NCBI GenBank assembly: GCA_028455995.1
Contig: JABELC010000015.1
Location: forward strand, 434,001 to 498,000
Direction of reading: 5' to 3'
DNA: 64,000 bases
DNA from: Scleromitrula shiraiana
Taxonomy: Eukaryota > Ascomycota > Leotiomycetes > Helotiales > Sclerotiniaceae
Position numbers and translations under genes: made by a program. The notes below the pieces were generated by a model. The model ran no database searches. It was not told where the DNA came from and saw only the letters and a program-made list of their open reading frames with translations. This document shows positions 1 through 12,394 of the stretch, piece after piece. Every line of letters begins with the position of its first letter. Position 1 is the stretch's first letter.

Positions 1-845
1 AGCGGCGGCTGCGTCTGCACCGACCATTTCGGAATCATCTACCATTGCATCGGGATCAGCAGCGGCGGCTTCTTCTCCCTCAAGTTCCTCTTCTTCCTCC
101 TCGGCTTCTTCAGCACCATATTCTTCTCCATCGGCTACCAAATCTGCTTCTGGTTGATCGGGTGGGTATTCAGCTGGAGCGGAAGCATCCGAATCCCTAT
201 GATAGAATTAGCGAAGAAAAATCAAATAGAAACCTAATAATGACCCACCATTTAATAGCAAATCTTGTAACACGAGGTTTTTCGGCGAGAACATTTCTCT
301 TGACTCTATCGAGAAGTGGTTTGGCAGGAGGATCGGCATTAAGTTCCTCGGAATCATATTCATTATTTACGTAGTATCCCACCCTCACGAATTCGCGACC
401 ATCGTAAGCACAGGTAAGGAGGATAACGGTAACGCCGAGGATTTCGGCATCAGGAATTCGTTTGGTGTCGGGGGCTTCTGCCTGGAAAACGAATTTGTTT
501 ACGCCGATTGGAATTGGTCCGACTAGAAGGGAATCGAGTTCTTGATCATGTTCATCACTACGTTTGATTGTCAGTATTGAATAGGAAGACTTTGAAAGGG
601 TGGAGACATACGACGTGGCAGATCCGACATAGGTCAATTTCCATTCAAGATCTGTGATGGGGAATAGGGTCAGCTATTGAAAAGTTTTCTTGGGGGAAAT
701 CCTCAATAAATAATAAGAGGAAGGAGGTTGGCGCACCTTTTTGTAATGCCTCAAGACATTCGAAAGTGATTTCAAACTCATAAGCATCGCCAAATTTGGC
801 TGGGTTGTTAAGAACATTAACACCAAGGAGAGAAACAACAGACAT
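1..845 (-). CDS. asf1: Histone chaperone ASF1 (3' end cut by window edge)
   Basis: Nuclear chaperone of histone H3-H4 acting in replication-coupled and replication-independent nucleosome assembly. The exons are 845-737, 651-612, 557-249 and 196-<1. Introns of 85, 54 and 52 bp join in frame to give an almost textbook ASF1 core: start [18 protein letters not shown], then [20 protein letters not shown]-type and [10 protein letters not shown] segments, and the AEKPRVTRF strand near the end of the Ig-like fold. The last visible exon encodes the Glu/Asp/Ala-rich acidic tail typical of fungal ASF1 and runs off the window, so the stop codon is not seen. It is divergent from RNA14 across about 840 bp. 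The core is very well supported; only tail length is unknown. Confidence 0.96.
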
Positions 846-865
846 CTTGAAGATTTGCTTGCTTG

Positions 866-896
866 TTTGTATGTATGTATGTATGTATGTATGTAT
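866..896. repeat. (TATG)n microsatellite
   Basis: About seven tandem TATG units directly upstream of the ASF1 start codon, probably within its 5' leader. Confidence 0.8.
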
Positions 897-1342
897 TCTA
901 ATGGATTGATTGAGGTTTCAAGAGAAAATTGAAAATGAAGTTGAAATATGTAGTATATCTAACCAAAACTCTTTTGCTTTGTTGTTGTTGTTGTTGCTGT
1001 TATTATTATTGTTGTTATTGTTTTAATATTCAGAAGTTGTATGGAATAAGGAAGGGAGAGGAAGAAGAAGAAGAAGATCAAGGAGGAGAGAGGAAGGTAA
1101 GGTAAGGTAAGTGTTATGGATGAATTGTTTATATGGCTAGTCTCGTCTCTGTTAATAAAAATGCCCGTCCGTCGTTCGTGGTAATAATTCTACTCTACTG
1201 TATCCATAATCCATAAGGCAGTAACGCGTTGGTCGCGTAGACCGCGATTTCCACTTTAACAATTTATAAGCTAACCCAATTCATCTAAGCGTCAAAATTA
1301 TTATTTTGATCTTCAGATTTTTGACGAGGAACCAAAAGTACT

Positions 1343-1393
1343 AGTAGAGAGAGAGAGAGAAAAGAGAGAGAGAGAAGAGAGAGAGAGAGAGGG
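1343..1393. repeat. GA-rich purine tract
   Basis: About 50 bp of GA dinucleotide repeats with single interruptions in the asf1/rna14 spacer. GA/CT tracts are common in fungal promoters, but no function is shown here. Confidence 0.7.
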
Positions 1394-1682
1394 AGCTCTT
1401 TCATCTATATCTATGTACTAACTTCAAGTTCTCTTCTATCTCTTATTGTTCTTGCTATGAAAATTTTCCTTCATCAAACTGCAACCACAATAAAATAATT
1501 AAATCTATTCAATTCATTATTTAACGCGATTTAATTGTGAATACAGGCAAGCTACTTATTCCAACTTTGAGCCCCGGGATTTAGATCTCATTGTTAACGA
1601 AACTACAGCATTCATCCTCATCGATAATTCCGATCTCAACTTTGTGCGCGCATCACAGGATTAATAAAAAAGTTATTTCAAT

Positions 1683-4600
1683 ATGGCGGAGGAAGATGCA
1701 GAGATAGCTCTTTTACATCAGTTACAAGCAGGACAGGATGCTACGGCATGGGAAGGTGGAGATGATGGAGCAACAGAGGTTGAGTTACCTTCAAATACAG
1801 AAGATATCAACGAACATGTCAAGAAAGAGCCCATTACAGATGATCAAGTTTCTCGTGTTTTGACTCCTTCAGACGCAGCTGCTGTGTCCGAAAATGGCGA
1901 TTATGCTCCAGTTCCTGTCACATCTGTTCCTGCAGCTACCATGATCGCAGATCAAGATCAATCGAGGTCAAGTTCTCAAACTTCTATGCGCAAACCTAAA
2001 ACAGTGGGAGGGTTCTTAGCAGATGATTCTGATGAGGAAAATGATGAATCTACACCTACAACAATTCAAACTGGTCTTCTACAACCAGCAGTTTCCAATA
2101 ACCCCCGACCAATTTCCCCTTCCCCATTACAAACTTCTACCACTCAACAAGATTTAATTAGCGCAACGGAGAATCAAGCTGATTCGAAGTTTGATGCGCG
2201 AGCTTCAAGTAACGTTTCTGTGAATCAAAGTAATGTGGGAACACCAATAGACCAAGTTCCGGCGCAAGTGCCCGTTTCAAATACTGCAGCTCAGTCTTTG
2301 CCAAAAGCTCGACTTCCTCATGATAAGACTGGGATACTTGAGGATAGAACAAAGGAAGATCCACGAGGTGATATGGAAGCTTGGCTTTCTCTTATTAGTG
2401 AACATCGTAAGCGCAACAAGTTGGACGATGCTAGGGCAGTTTACGAACGATTTTTGAAGGTTTTTCCACATGCAGTAAGTTTTGATCGATATCTTATAAT
2501 ATTGTTATACACTAACTATGCTTAGGCGGAAATTTGGGTTGCATATACTGAGATGGAACTGGAAAATGAAAACTTTTCTGCAGCTGAGCAGATCTTTGGC
2601 AAATCATTATTGACTGTACCAAACATTCAGTTGTGGTCAGTTTACCTCAATTATATCCGCAGAATGAACGATTTGACCAGCGATGCAACTGGAAATGCAC
2701 GTGCGACGGTATCTCAGGCATACGACTTTGTGCTAGCAAACATTGGAATTGATAGGGATTCTGGTAGAATTTGGCAAGAATATATACAATTCATTCGTAG
2801 CGCACCTGGTCAAATTGGTGGCAGTAGTTGGCAAGATCAACAAAAGATGGATCAACTACGAAAGGCCTATCAACGTGCCATTTGTGTTCCTATGTTAAGC
2901 GTGAATAATCTATGGAAGGAGTATGATCAATTCGAGATGAGCCTTAACAAAATTACGGTAAGCAAGCCTTCTTAATGATGTCCTTTCAATACTAACATCG
3001 TCTAGGGTCGTAAGTTTCTTCAAGAACGATCTCCAAGTTACATGACAGCCCGTAGTGCCAATACTGCACTTGAGAATACAATCCGCGGGCTTCAAAGATC
3101 AACATTACCCAGACTCCCACCAGCGTTTGGTTTTGAAGGTGATCAGGAATACTTGCAGCAAGTGGACCTATGGAAGAAGTGGATAGCATGGGAACAGGAA
3201 GATCCTTTGGTCTTGAAAGTAGACGAGTTGGATGCCTATAAACAGCGAGTTTTGTACGTTTATAAGCAAGCTGTGATGGCATTACGTTTCTGGCCTGAAA
3301 TCTGGGTGGACGCTGCCGAGTGGTGTTTCAGCAATGGCCTCGAAAAGGATGGAGATACCTTTCTCAACGACGGAATTGCTGGAAACCCGGAGAGTTGCTT
3401 ATTAGCATTCAAGAAGGGAGATCGACTTGAAAGCACGCTTGCGACTGAGGAAGCTAGTAAGAACGATGTTGAGAAGGGTGCAATTGTACGAGCTCCTTAC
3501 AACAAACTTCTTGATTCTCTATATGACTTGATGAAAGAACTTAAGGTTAGAGAAACAAGAGAGCAAGCCAAACTTGAGGAATCTTCCGCTATTGATGCTT
3601 CTATCAGCGCCATCGTGAGAAAAGCAGAAGACGATGAGGAAGATAGTGATCCTGAGAAGGAAGCTCGGGAAACCGCTAAAGCTAATCAACTAAATATCAT
3701 CAAACAAGGATATGAAATGCAACGAAAACTTTTGCAACGTACCATCTCTTTCACATGGATTGCTCTGATGAGAGCAATGCGCCGTATTCAAGGAAATGGT
3801 GCTAAGAGTGAAGGAGGAGGTTCAAGGCAAATCTTCGCTGACGCCAGAGCTCGGGGAATGCTTACAAGTGAGGTGTATGTAGCCAGTGCCTTGATTGAAC
3901 ATCATGTCTACAAAGATAAGTCTGGCACAAAGATTTTCGAACGAGGTGCCAAGCTTTTCCCTAATGATGAGCTCTTTATATTGGAATACTTGAAGCATCT
4001 GATTTCTATTTCCGATATCACGAGTAAGTTCTTCCTCCTGCATATGTATACATAAAATACTAATTTCGACACAGATGCTCGCGTTGCCTTCGAAACTGCC
4101 GTCAGCCGCTTGACTAATGTACCAGAGAATGTGCAGAAGGCAAAACCGTTATACGTTTACTTCCATAAATACGAGTCCCAATACGGAACTCTCGACCAGA
4201 TCAAGAAGTTAGAGAAGCGCATGGCAGAGCTTTTTCCCGACGACCCGAAACTTCTACGATTCTCCTCACGTTACAGCTCCGAAGGTTTCGACCCTACTGC
4301 TGTTCGCCCAATAGTCTCACCAGCTTCGCAAATGAGACCAAAGATGGTAATTCAATCGATTGAGCAACCACCTTCAGTTCCAGATAGTCCGCGGCCTCAA
4401 TACGTTCAAGAACAAAGCCCTAGACCACAACCACAGCCGCAATATCAACTAATCACCAACTCACCAAAACGTCCTTTCCCTGCGGAGGAGTTTGACAATG
4501 AGGCACTCAATCGCCCAAGAAAACTTGCTCGTGGCGAGTCTCCATTAAAGGGCGCAGCAGGTCGAAGATTAGATCAACAAAAGCGACTACAACAAAACCA

Positions 4601-5132
4601 AGGTACTCCAGCTTGGCAATCAAATGCAGCTCCGTTTGTGATACCACGAGACATTACGTTCTTACTCAGCATTATACCCCGAGCCGATTTGTATGGTGCC
4701 GATCCCCAACTTCGCAACCTTAAATTTAATACACATGCACTAGTTCAATTACTTGGGCGAACCGAAGTACCCGACTATGGGTCTTGGAAGGCCGCACGAG
4801 AACAGCCACGCTATGACGGTACGCAACCCAATCATAAAGCTCCACCCTCTCGTGATCTTGGAACATATGCCAGTGCCGGTCAGGATAATAATGGATATAA
4901 CTATGAAGCTCGTGATGAACGAGTTTCAAGCGTAATTCGTGGTCATGATTATACCTCTAGCTCTAGATCTCCTATGATGCCTCAGGATAACTCACAATGG
5001 GGAGGTGGAGGTCAGCCTTCTACCCATCGACGAGATAATAGTTATGATCAGAGAGGATGGCAGCAACAACCGCAACAGCAGCAGCAGCCGGGTCCTTATA
5101 TGTATCCGGGTAATGGTGGATATTTTCATTGA
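1683..5132 (+). CDS. rna14: mRNA 3'-end-processing protein RNA14 (CstF-77 family)
   Basis: Subunit of cleavage factor IA, which directs pre-mRNA cleavage and polyadenylation. The exons are 1683-2474, 2526-2957, 3006-4023 and 4075-5132; three short introns close in frame and give about 1099 aa. An acidic low-complexity N-terminus (about 1-220) is followed by a long run of HAT half-TPR helices (about 230-800). Recognisable family segments are EDPRGDMEAWLSL, ARAVYERFLKVFPHAAEIW and GRKFLQERSPSYM. The monkeytail-like region and a Gln/Pro-rich C-terminus follow; the final exon ends in a Gly/Tyr-rich tail. Fungal RNA14 proteins are usually about 1000-1100 aa, which fits. It lies divergent from asf1 and upstream of the Argonaute on the same strand. 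Confidence 0.95.
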
Positions 5133-6892
5133 CTAACTTATTGATGACAGGTTATTCGTATAATCGCTGATGATCTATCTATCGATAAAAACTTATCTTC
5201 GACTACGGTGCTTACCTACTTGCCCACAGTATTTTGGGTGCCATGATTTATCTTTCTTTTCTTGATCGATCGATTAATTCTTCATGATGTACTTTTAAAA
5301 AAGATGACCACTTTCCACTTTTTACTCTTCTACTCCAGTCCATGCCACAAGGCCGTTTGTTCGCGTTTGAGAGGAGGAGGAGAGGGGTGGAGTGGCTGCA
5401 ATGGGTGGGATGGATGGATGGAACGATTTACGTATGCACAACACAAGGATTGCAGGCCTGTTTATTTCATCATGGATGGGCGTTTGGGAAGGGAAGGGAT
5501 GTAAAGTTGCACGCACGTGTTTATTCCGTCGGTTGGGAGGAAAATGGAAATGCAATGGGGAGGGTTGCTTGTATATCAAAATATTCTTAATAGTAAATAG
5601 GTATCCATGAAATGGATGAAATGGATATTGATTATTTGGTTCTGGTTTGTATATTTTGTTTGTTTTTTTATTTGATTATTTGCTTTCTACATGTTTCTGG
5701 TGAAGAGTGTGTGATTTATTACGTTTCTTGTCATCTGTCATCTGGAATGTAGATTAGACAATGATGGCTGTAGTAATTCATCTTTTCGACATCGTTTCTT
5801 TTCTTTTACTCGGTGACATGCTGAGGATTTGGTGGAAGCAAGTAGCCGTTAAGTCTAGAGAGCAAACAAACATCGGGAAGGTGCTTCCAGTGGGCATATA
5901 CATATATTACTCGATATTCATTAGTAATATTATTACTTAAAGAGCATACATGCATATCATATCATATGATATCATCTAGAGTTGCTTTTTTTTATCAAGA
6001 TGGAGGAATCGAAGAGTTTATGTGTGTGTTTGGTAGATTAAGTGAATTTCCCTGCTTCAGATATTCATTCACCTTTGAGAAAATATGCCTGATTTCAAGA
6101 GAGGGGCTCCTTCCTTCCTTCCTTTAATCACATAATCTCATCTGAATAATATTAAGACGGCAGTTACAACTTTTTTGACGCTAGTGTCTGCCTAACTACC
6201 TTACCTTACCGTTGTTATTAATCTCATTGTTGCTGTCACTTTTTTCTTCTTCTTACTACTACAACCAACAACCACTCTTACATATCTTACAATAACAACA
6301 AAACTTTCTCTACCTATTCGACAACAACAACAATAACAACGACAGTAATAGTTCTATCAATCTCTACAACAAATTCAAAGTGAGTAAATCAATTCCTGTT
6401 TGAGATTGAATCCGTGTTCTTTGTACAGGTGTTTGAGATCTGCAAGTTTGCAGATTCTGACCCGTTTGCACCTTTGTTTTTGCTTTTTTCCCTTCTCCTT
6501 GCATATTAACAATCACCTCACAACCTCTATTTCGTTTTCACATTAACAACAAATATCTTCTTCCCACCTTCTTCTCATCATCATTCCATTGTTTTCGTTA
6601 TCATTCGTAATTTTCTTGATCTAAACTAATTGTTACGCCAGCTTTGCTATCATTCTCATCTGTAGTTTTCACGCTCAGATTAATTTACAAACTTGGAACC
6701 AATCACATTTGGTACGTGAAACTGAGCCAATTCTTCTCTAGATTTGCTCTTAATGGTAGATTTTTGCTGCCACGCAAAATTCTCCACACTGTCGTTTTCG
6801 ACGCCAAATTGACTTCATTCTCATCACCAAAACACACTTCAAAATCACTAACTTCATTTGTTGTCAAAAACAGATACCTTCAAACCGCAAAC
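5133..6892. promoter_or_regulatory. rna14-Argonaute spacer and Argonaute leader
   Basis: No convincing gene. The first half is AT-rich 3' flank of RNA14 with short, unsupported ORFs at 5262-5610. From about 6200 the sequence turns into CAA/CTT-rich leader-like DNA, as in long fungal 5' UTRs. An open frame continues upstream of the Argonaute ATG to about 6644 but has no family similarity that I can see. Confidence 0.45.
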
Positions 6893-9800
6893 ATGGGCAT
6901 CGGTCAGCAACGACGTGCTGAGCGCGATGGACCACCATCTTCGCACGGTGGAGAAAATCCTCAACGCCAGGGTCTTGCTGCACCGCCGGCTCCTCTCTCT
7001 GGTGGTTTTGACGGTCCCGGAGAACGTGCCAATCCTTTTGGTGCTAGTGTTGGTTTTGATCCGGCTAGAGACCCGAAGACGGACAGGGCGAGAAAGTTTA
7101 ATACTCGTGTTGAGCTTCCTTGCTATCGTGATAATGTGAGTAGTGATTGTTTTTTCTTTATTATGGCTTTATGGAATTGTACTTGATGCTAGTCTGGAAA
7201 ATCTACGGGATTGTCATTGTCTGCTTCAAGGAAGCAGTGGTGAATACACATTGTTGTTTTTCTTGCCGATGTCCATTGTGGCGATGAATTTTGCTATCCA
7301 TTTTGATGTTTTCAACCTTACTACTTGGTTACAATTTCGGATGATATCAACAAGTTTGTTATACTATACAAACAAGTCAGATGCCTTTTGCTATCCCTTC
7401 CTCCTCACCCTTCAACTCAGCCTTATTCAGTTTAATCAAATTGATTGACTGGAAGAGAGGAGGCTAATGCCCCGCTTTCTTTGACCTCAATTCACTTCCT
7501 CTGCCACCCTTCCCCCACTTCCCTCACTCCCCATAAAAGCTTCTCTTCCTTCTTCCTACTCTTCTTCTTTTTACAACACTGCAACCCATTTACTCAATAA
7601 CTATTCCTACAATCCAGCCCATTCTTACCTCTCTACACATACACATACGCACACTGCAGCGCAATCAAGACTCCTACAATATCAAGTGTTTGATTCCTGG
7701 TTGATTAGTTAGCCAGTATTTCTAACCTTCATCCTTATTCCTCACGTTTACTCTCCATATCACAGATTTTTCTCTTCTCAAATTTTTAATAATCATTCCT
7801 CATATCATCGCTTTCCATTTGAATACCTTTCAAAATGGAGTATCGCAATTATGGCGTCCTTAACAAGAGAACTGACGAAATGCAGTATGACATTCCCGCA
7901 GAGTATGTCCTTCCTAGTCGCCCAGGTTTCAATACCCAGGGTAAGCAAGTCAAGATCCGAGTCAATCAGTTCAAGGTTTTGCAAGCCCCGATGAACGACG
8001 TCTATCAGTATGATGTAAGTGCCCCAATCACCTCGCCATTCTATTTTCTGGGCTAAGATTGTCAACAGATTTTCATCGGCAATGGTGCTGAGAAGATGGG
8101 TCTTATCAAGAAGGTTTGGCAATCTCGTGCTGTCCAGGCTGAGCTCAATGAGGTTGCGAAGATGTGGCTTTGGGATGGTAACAAGATTGCTTGGTAGGCA
8201 TTCAATTTTTCGTCATATTCGCACAAATGCTTACATTTACTAGGTGCAATAAAGCTATGACTCGAGGTGAAGTCCGAATCATGGTCGATCTTGATGACGA
8301 GGACAATGTTCCTATGAAGAAGCGCCGTCCCGAAGAGCGTCGAATTTACTGCAACATCAAGAGCTCCGCCACGATTCGAATGGCAGCCCTTCATGCTTAT
8401 TTGAATAAGAAGATGGCTTTTGATAACTCGGTCTTGACAGCCATCAGCAAGTTCTTCTCATCCATCACTTGTGAAACATTCTAACTTCCATCATAGACTT
8501 TCTTGACCACCTTCTTCGCCAATATCCCAGCGAGCTCTATACAGTCCAGAAGCGCAGTTTCTTCTCGCATGGCACCGACCGTTTTCCCCTTGATAATGTC
8601 ATCGAGGCCATTAAGGGTGTTTATTCATCCATCAGACTTTGCAATGTAAGTTTTCGAAGATTCTTTTCACACAAACAATGGTACTCATAATTACTTAGCA
8701 CATTCCTGAGGGCAATGCCATTCGTGGGCTCGCAATCAATGTTGATGTTGCCAATGGAACTTTCTGGACTGGACAGGATGTCATGCAAGCTGCTCGCAAT
8801 CTTTGCAGCGCTCGCAATCGTCAGCTGAGCTATACTGTCTTCCGTGATCAGATGTTCCCAGTTCGAAACCAAAAGACCGGCAGACTCGAGAAGTCCTCAG
8901 ACTTCAAGACACTTGAGAAGATGAAGAAACTCAAGTTTACTGTTAAGCACCACGAAAAGCAAGACAGTATGTATCTTTCTATTCAGTATGCATTGATCTG
9001 ACATAGCTAATATTATCCATAGACGTTAAAATCTATACCATCAAGCGATTTCCATTTGCCGATGGCGAGAGGTTTGCCAAGGAGGGTGTAAACGCAAAAA
9101 ACTTTACGTTCATTCCAAAGGGTCAACCGGAGACCACCGTCTACAAATACTTCCAGCAGAAATACAACATCAATCTTCAATATTGGTATCTTCCACTTAT
9201 TGAGACTGACAAGGACGGTGTTTTCCCCATGGAGGTCTGTGCGTTGGTACCGTATCAAAAGTACCAATTTAAGCTTGACCCAACCCAGACTGCGGCAATG
9301 ATCAAGTTTGCAGTCACTCGACCAAAGGCCCGCCTAGAGTCTATTAACCATGGCCTTCAAATGTTGAAATGGTCGCAAGATCCTTACTTGAAGCACTATG
9401 GTTGCCAAGTTGACCCAAACTTGACAGTTGTGAGTATTTCCCGCACTCCACTTTGATGTATATATGCTTACTCTCTTGCAGACTAATGCCCGCGTATTGC
9501 AAAACCCAATTGTACAATTCGACAAAGCTTCTATTGATCCTAGAACATTAGGTCGTTGGGACTTGCGTGGGAAGAAATTCTTGTTCCCCAACCCAGAACC
9601 TTTGGTTTCTTGGTCCGTTTGCATTGTCGACAAATGTGTCGACGAATCGGTTGTGAAGAACTTTATTCAAGTTTTCGTTCAGACTTATATTGGGCATGGT
9701 GGCAAAGTCTCCAACAAGACACCACTGATCACACATTGTTCGGGTAATGGTCAACTCATCGGAAAAGGTGTTCAAGATGCTCGACAAGCAACTGGCCAAA

Positions 9801-11238
9801 AATGTAAGTTGCTTAATCTTTTTGCGAATACAATTACTGACCTTCCAATCTAGTCCAAGCACTGCCACAAATCATATTCTTTGTTCTACCTGGTCGTGAT
9901 TCTTTCATGTACGAGAGATTGAAGAAGAACATGGAATGTCGTTTCGGAATGGTTTCTCAAAGTAAGTTCTAACCTTTTGGCGGCTAATGGCTTTTGCTAA
10001 TTTCTGTAGTGATGAATGTTGCACATGTCATTAAAGCTCAACCTCAGTACTGTTCCAACGTCTGCATGAAGGTCAATGCCAAGTTAGGCGGAACTACGTG
10101 CAAAGTTGCCGATTCCAAACCACCTAAGCCGTTTTTCCCCCGTCCCACCATGGTCATTGGAGCAGACGTTTCCCATGCCTCTCCGGGATCTCCCCAAGCA
10201 TCTATGGCTTGTCTTACCATGTCCATGGACACCTTGGCTTGCCGCTATGCCGCTGCCGTCCAAACCAACGGTAGTCGTGTCGAAATGATTACCAAGGATA
10301 ATCTTAAGAGTATGATGCTGCCTTTATTCAAACAATGGATACAACGTGTTGGAAAGGGAGTTGGACCTCAACACATCTATTATTTCAGAGATGGTGTATC
10401 GGAGGGTCAATTTGAGCATGTGATTAACCAAGAGGTTGCTAATATGAAGACAATCTTGGCCGAAAACTATGGGGAAGCTGGTGCAAAGGTAAGTGACTCA
10501 GTGACTCGTTATATGACTTCTCTAATCTACAACTAACTTTTCTTCTAGATTCGCTGGACTGTTACTGTCTGCACTAAGCGCCATCACCTTAGATTTTTCC
10601 CTAATGATGGTGATGTATCAGCTAGTGATAAGAATGGAAACGCTCTTCCGGGTACATTGGTTGAACGCGATATCACTCATCCATTTGAATACGACTTCTG
10701 TAAGCTCTCAGTTCAAAACGATTCATCACACTTACTAACCTTATAATAGATCTCAGCTCTCATTCGGCTATCCAAGGAACTGCCCGTCCTGTTCACTACC
10801 AGGTCATTGTAGATGAGGCTAATGTTCCAGTTAACGACTTTCAGAGAATGGTCTATCAACACTGCTATCAATACATGCGATCCACGACTCCTGTTTCAGT
10901 TTGTAAGTTTCCATAACACTCCGATTATCTGTTTATATATTAACAATTCTTTAGACCCTGCAGTTTACTATGCCCATCTGGCTTCTAATCGTGCTCGTGC
11001 ACATGAGGCTAGTGATGCAAGTGCAGGAGCTCGAGGTGGTCAGAAGTTTATGGAGGCTCAACAAGACGCTCAAAATCTTGCTACTGCTAAAGGCCATAAT
11101 ATGGCACCATCTAGTCAAACTGGTTCCAGTAATCAAGCATATGCGACACCCCTCTTACCTCTTGGTACTATCGATGGTTCAACAAAGGTCGATGTAAGTG
11201 TCATTGCCAAGATTCGTACTGGTATGTGGTATATCTAA
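6893..11238 (+). CDS. Argonaute (QDE-2-like), slicer-competent
   Basis: Small-RNA effector of quelling/RNAi. My model: 6893-7135, 7841-8014, 8069-8193, 8244-8446, 8497-8645, 8699-8966, 9023-9429, 9482-9803, 9854-9961, 10010-10488, 10549-10699, 10750-10902, 10955-11238, about 1021 aa. The order is N domain, linker (RPGFNTQGK), PAZ, MID (VLPGRDSFMYERLK) and PIWI. The slicer residues are present: Asp in GADVSH (about 719), Asp in YYFRDGVSEGQ (about 794) and His in YYAHLASNRARAHE (about 935). The C-terminus is the expected MWYI. Intron 8447-8496 has a GC donor (GCAAGT). Exon 1 and the about 705-bp first intron are the weak part: the acceptor before 7841 is a non-preferred GAG, and an in-frame ATG at 7835 could start a shorter form. 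Confidence 0.93.
7136..7840 (+). other. Long first intron or alternative promoter of the Argonaute
   Basis: About 705 bp with a good GTGAGT donor and no coding similarity. Its last 300 bp are CT-rich and resemble a fungal promoter/leader, ending just before an in-frame ATG at 7835. It is either an unusually long intron or the promoter of a shorter Argonaute transcript. Confidence 0.5.
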
Positions 11239-12334
11239 ATACCTTATGATTAACAAAACCACTTCGATCTTTTTCCCTTGTTCTGGATCACATTTAACTA
11301 AAAACTTTCACTTCTTGAATTTTTTTATTTTCCAACCACCTTTTTCGATCTTAGGATCCCTGTCTTTTATTTCTTGAATTTCTTCTCACACAGTTGTTAT
11401 TGCAACGAAGTTGTTAAGATTTTTCTCGATCTGGACTTGTACTTTTTCACTTCTTAGGATTTGACAGAAGGGGTTGAATCACCTTGAATCAATTTTCCTC
11501 CTCCTTCTTTTTATCACATACATACTATTTGCGAAGGGAATGGTCACTAGGACTTATAACTTTTTCCTTGAAGTCGATAATGGATGGGCTTGTTGAAGAA
11601 ATGAAAAATGACTTTTTTATGATGATGACTTTGCAAACTTATGGATAAAATAGCGAGATCAACCAATAGAATTTTTTGATTGGGAAGTTATAGCGATGCG
11701 ATGGGGTTTTACTTTCTCTCTTTTCTTTTCTTTTCTTTCTACTTTCTACTGTTTTCTTCTTCTGGTCTTTTCTCTTTTATTCATTTCTACTAGGTATTTG
11801 GGGATTTTCTTCTTCTTTCATTAGAGAGAAGAGAGATACTTGAATGTCAGGGATGAATGGATGAATGGATGGATGGATGGATTTGAGGGGTTAATGGGAT
11901 GGGATGGGATAGATTGGATTAGATGGGATTGGGATTGGGATGGATGGATGGATGGATGCAATGAAATGGGAAAGTAGTTAGTTTTTGAGATATAAAATGC
12001 TATGCTAAATCAACGGATTTTCAATTATGAGTGTTTGCTTTGAGCGCGCGTGTGTGTGATTATTGGGTGAGTGAGTTTGTGAGTAAGTGAGTGAGTGATT
12101 TTGTGAGGGGGAAGGTAGGTTGATGAATTAGTAAGTTAATATTTATTGATGATCCTCGTTTATTGATGATTTTGGATTGGGGATGTAAAGGGGTTGATTG
12201 TATGGGTGATTGGTTGCTTGATTGCTTGATTGCTTGATGCGGTGGTGATATAGTGCAGTGTAGTGATGTAATAAATGTAATAAATGTATAGAATGAGTAT
12301 ACGAGTATGAGTATATATATGTACTTGGTAGATA

Positions 12335-12394
12335 TGGAGGTATGGAGGTATGGAGGTATGGAGGTATGGAGGTATGGAGGTATATGGAGGTATG
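12335..12394. repeat. GGAGGTAT tandem repeat
   Basis: About seven tandem 8-bp units, one interrupted by an extra TA, within the Argonaute downstream spacer. Confidence 0.85.

Larger units (their letters stand above)
846..1682. promoter_or_regulatory. Bidirectional intergenic region asf1/rna14
   Basis: No coding potential seen. The stretch separates two head-to-head genes and must hold both promoters. It contains a (TATG)n tract at about 866-896 in the ASF1 leader, a GTT/GTTATT-rich stretch near 980-1025 and a GA-rich purine tract at about 1343-1393. No specific factor site can be assigned. Confidence 0.5.

Noticed and set aside
5262..5610. Overlapping short ORFs on both strands downstream of RNA14
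   Set aside because: Low-complexity GGA/TGG sequence, no domain, overlapping in three frames; most likely 3' UTR/spacer.
6644..6892. Upstream in-frame extension of the Argonaute start
   Set aside because: The extension has leader-like composition and no family similarity; the ATG at 6893 has good context and starts a plausible N-terminus.
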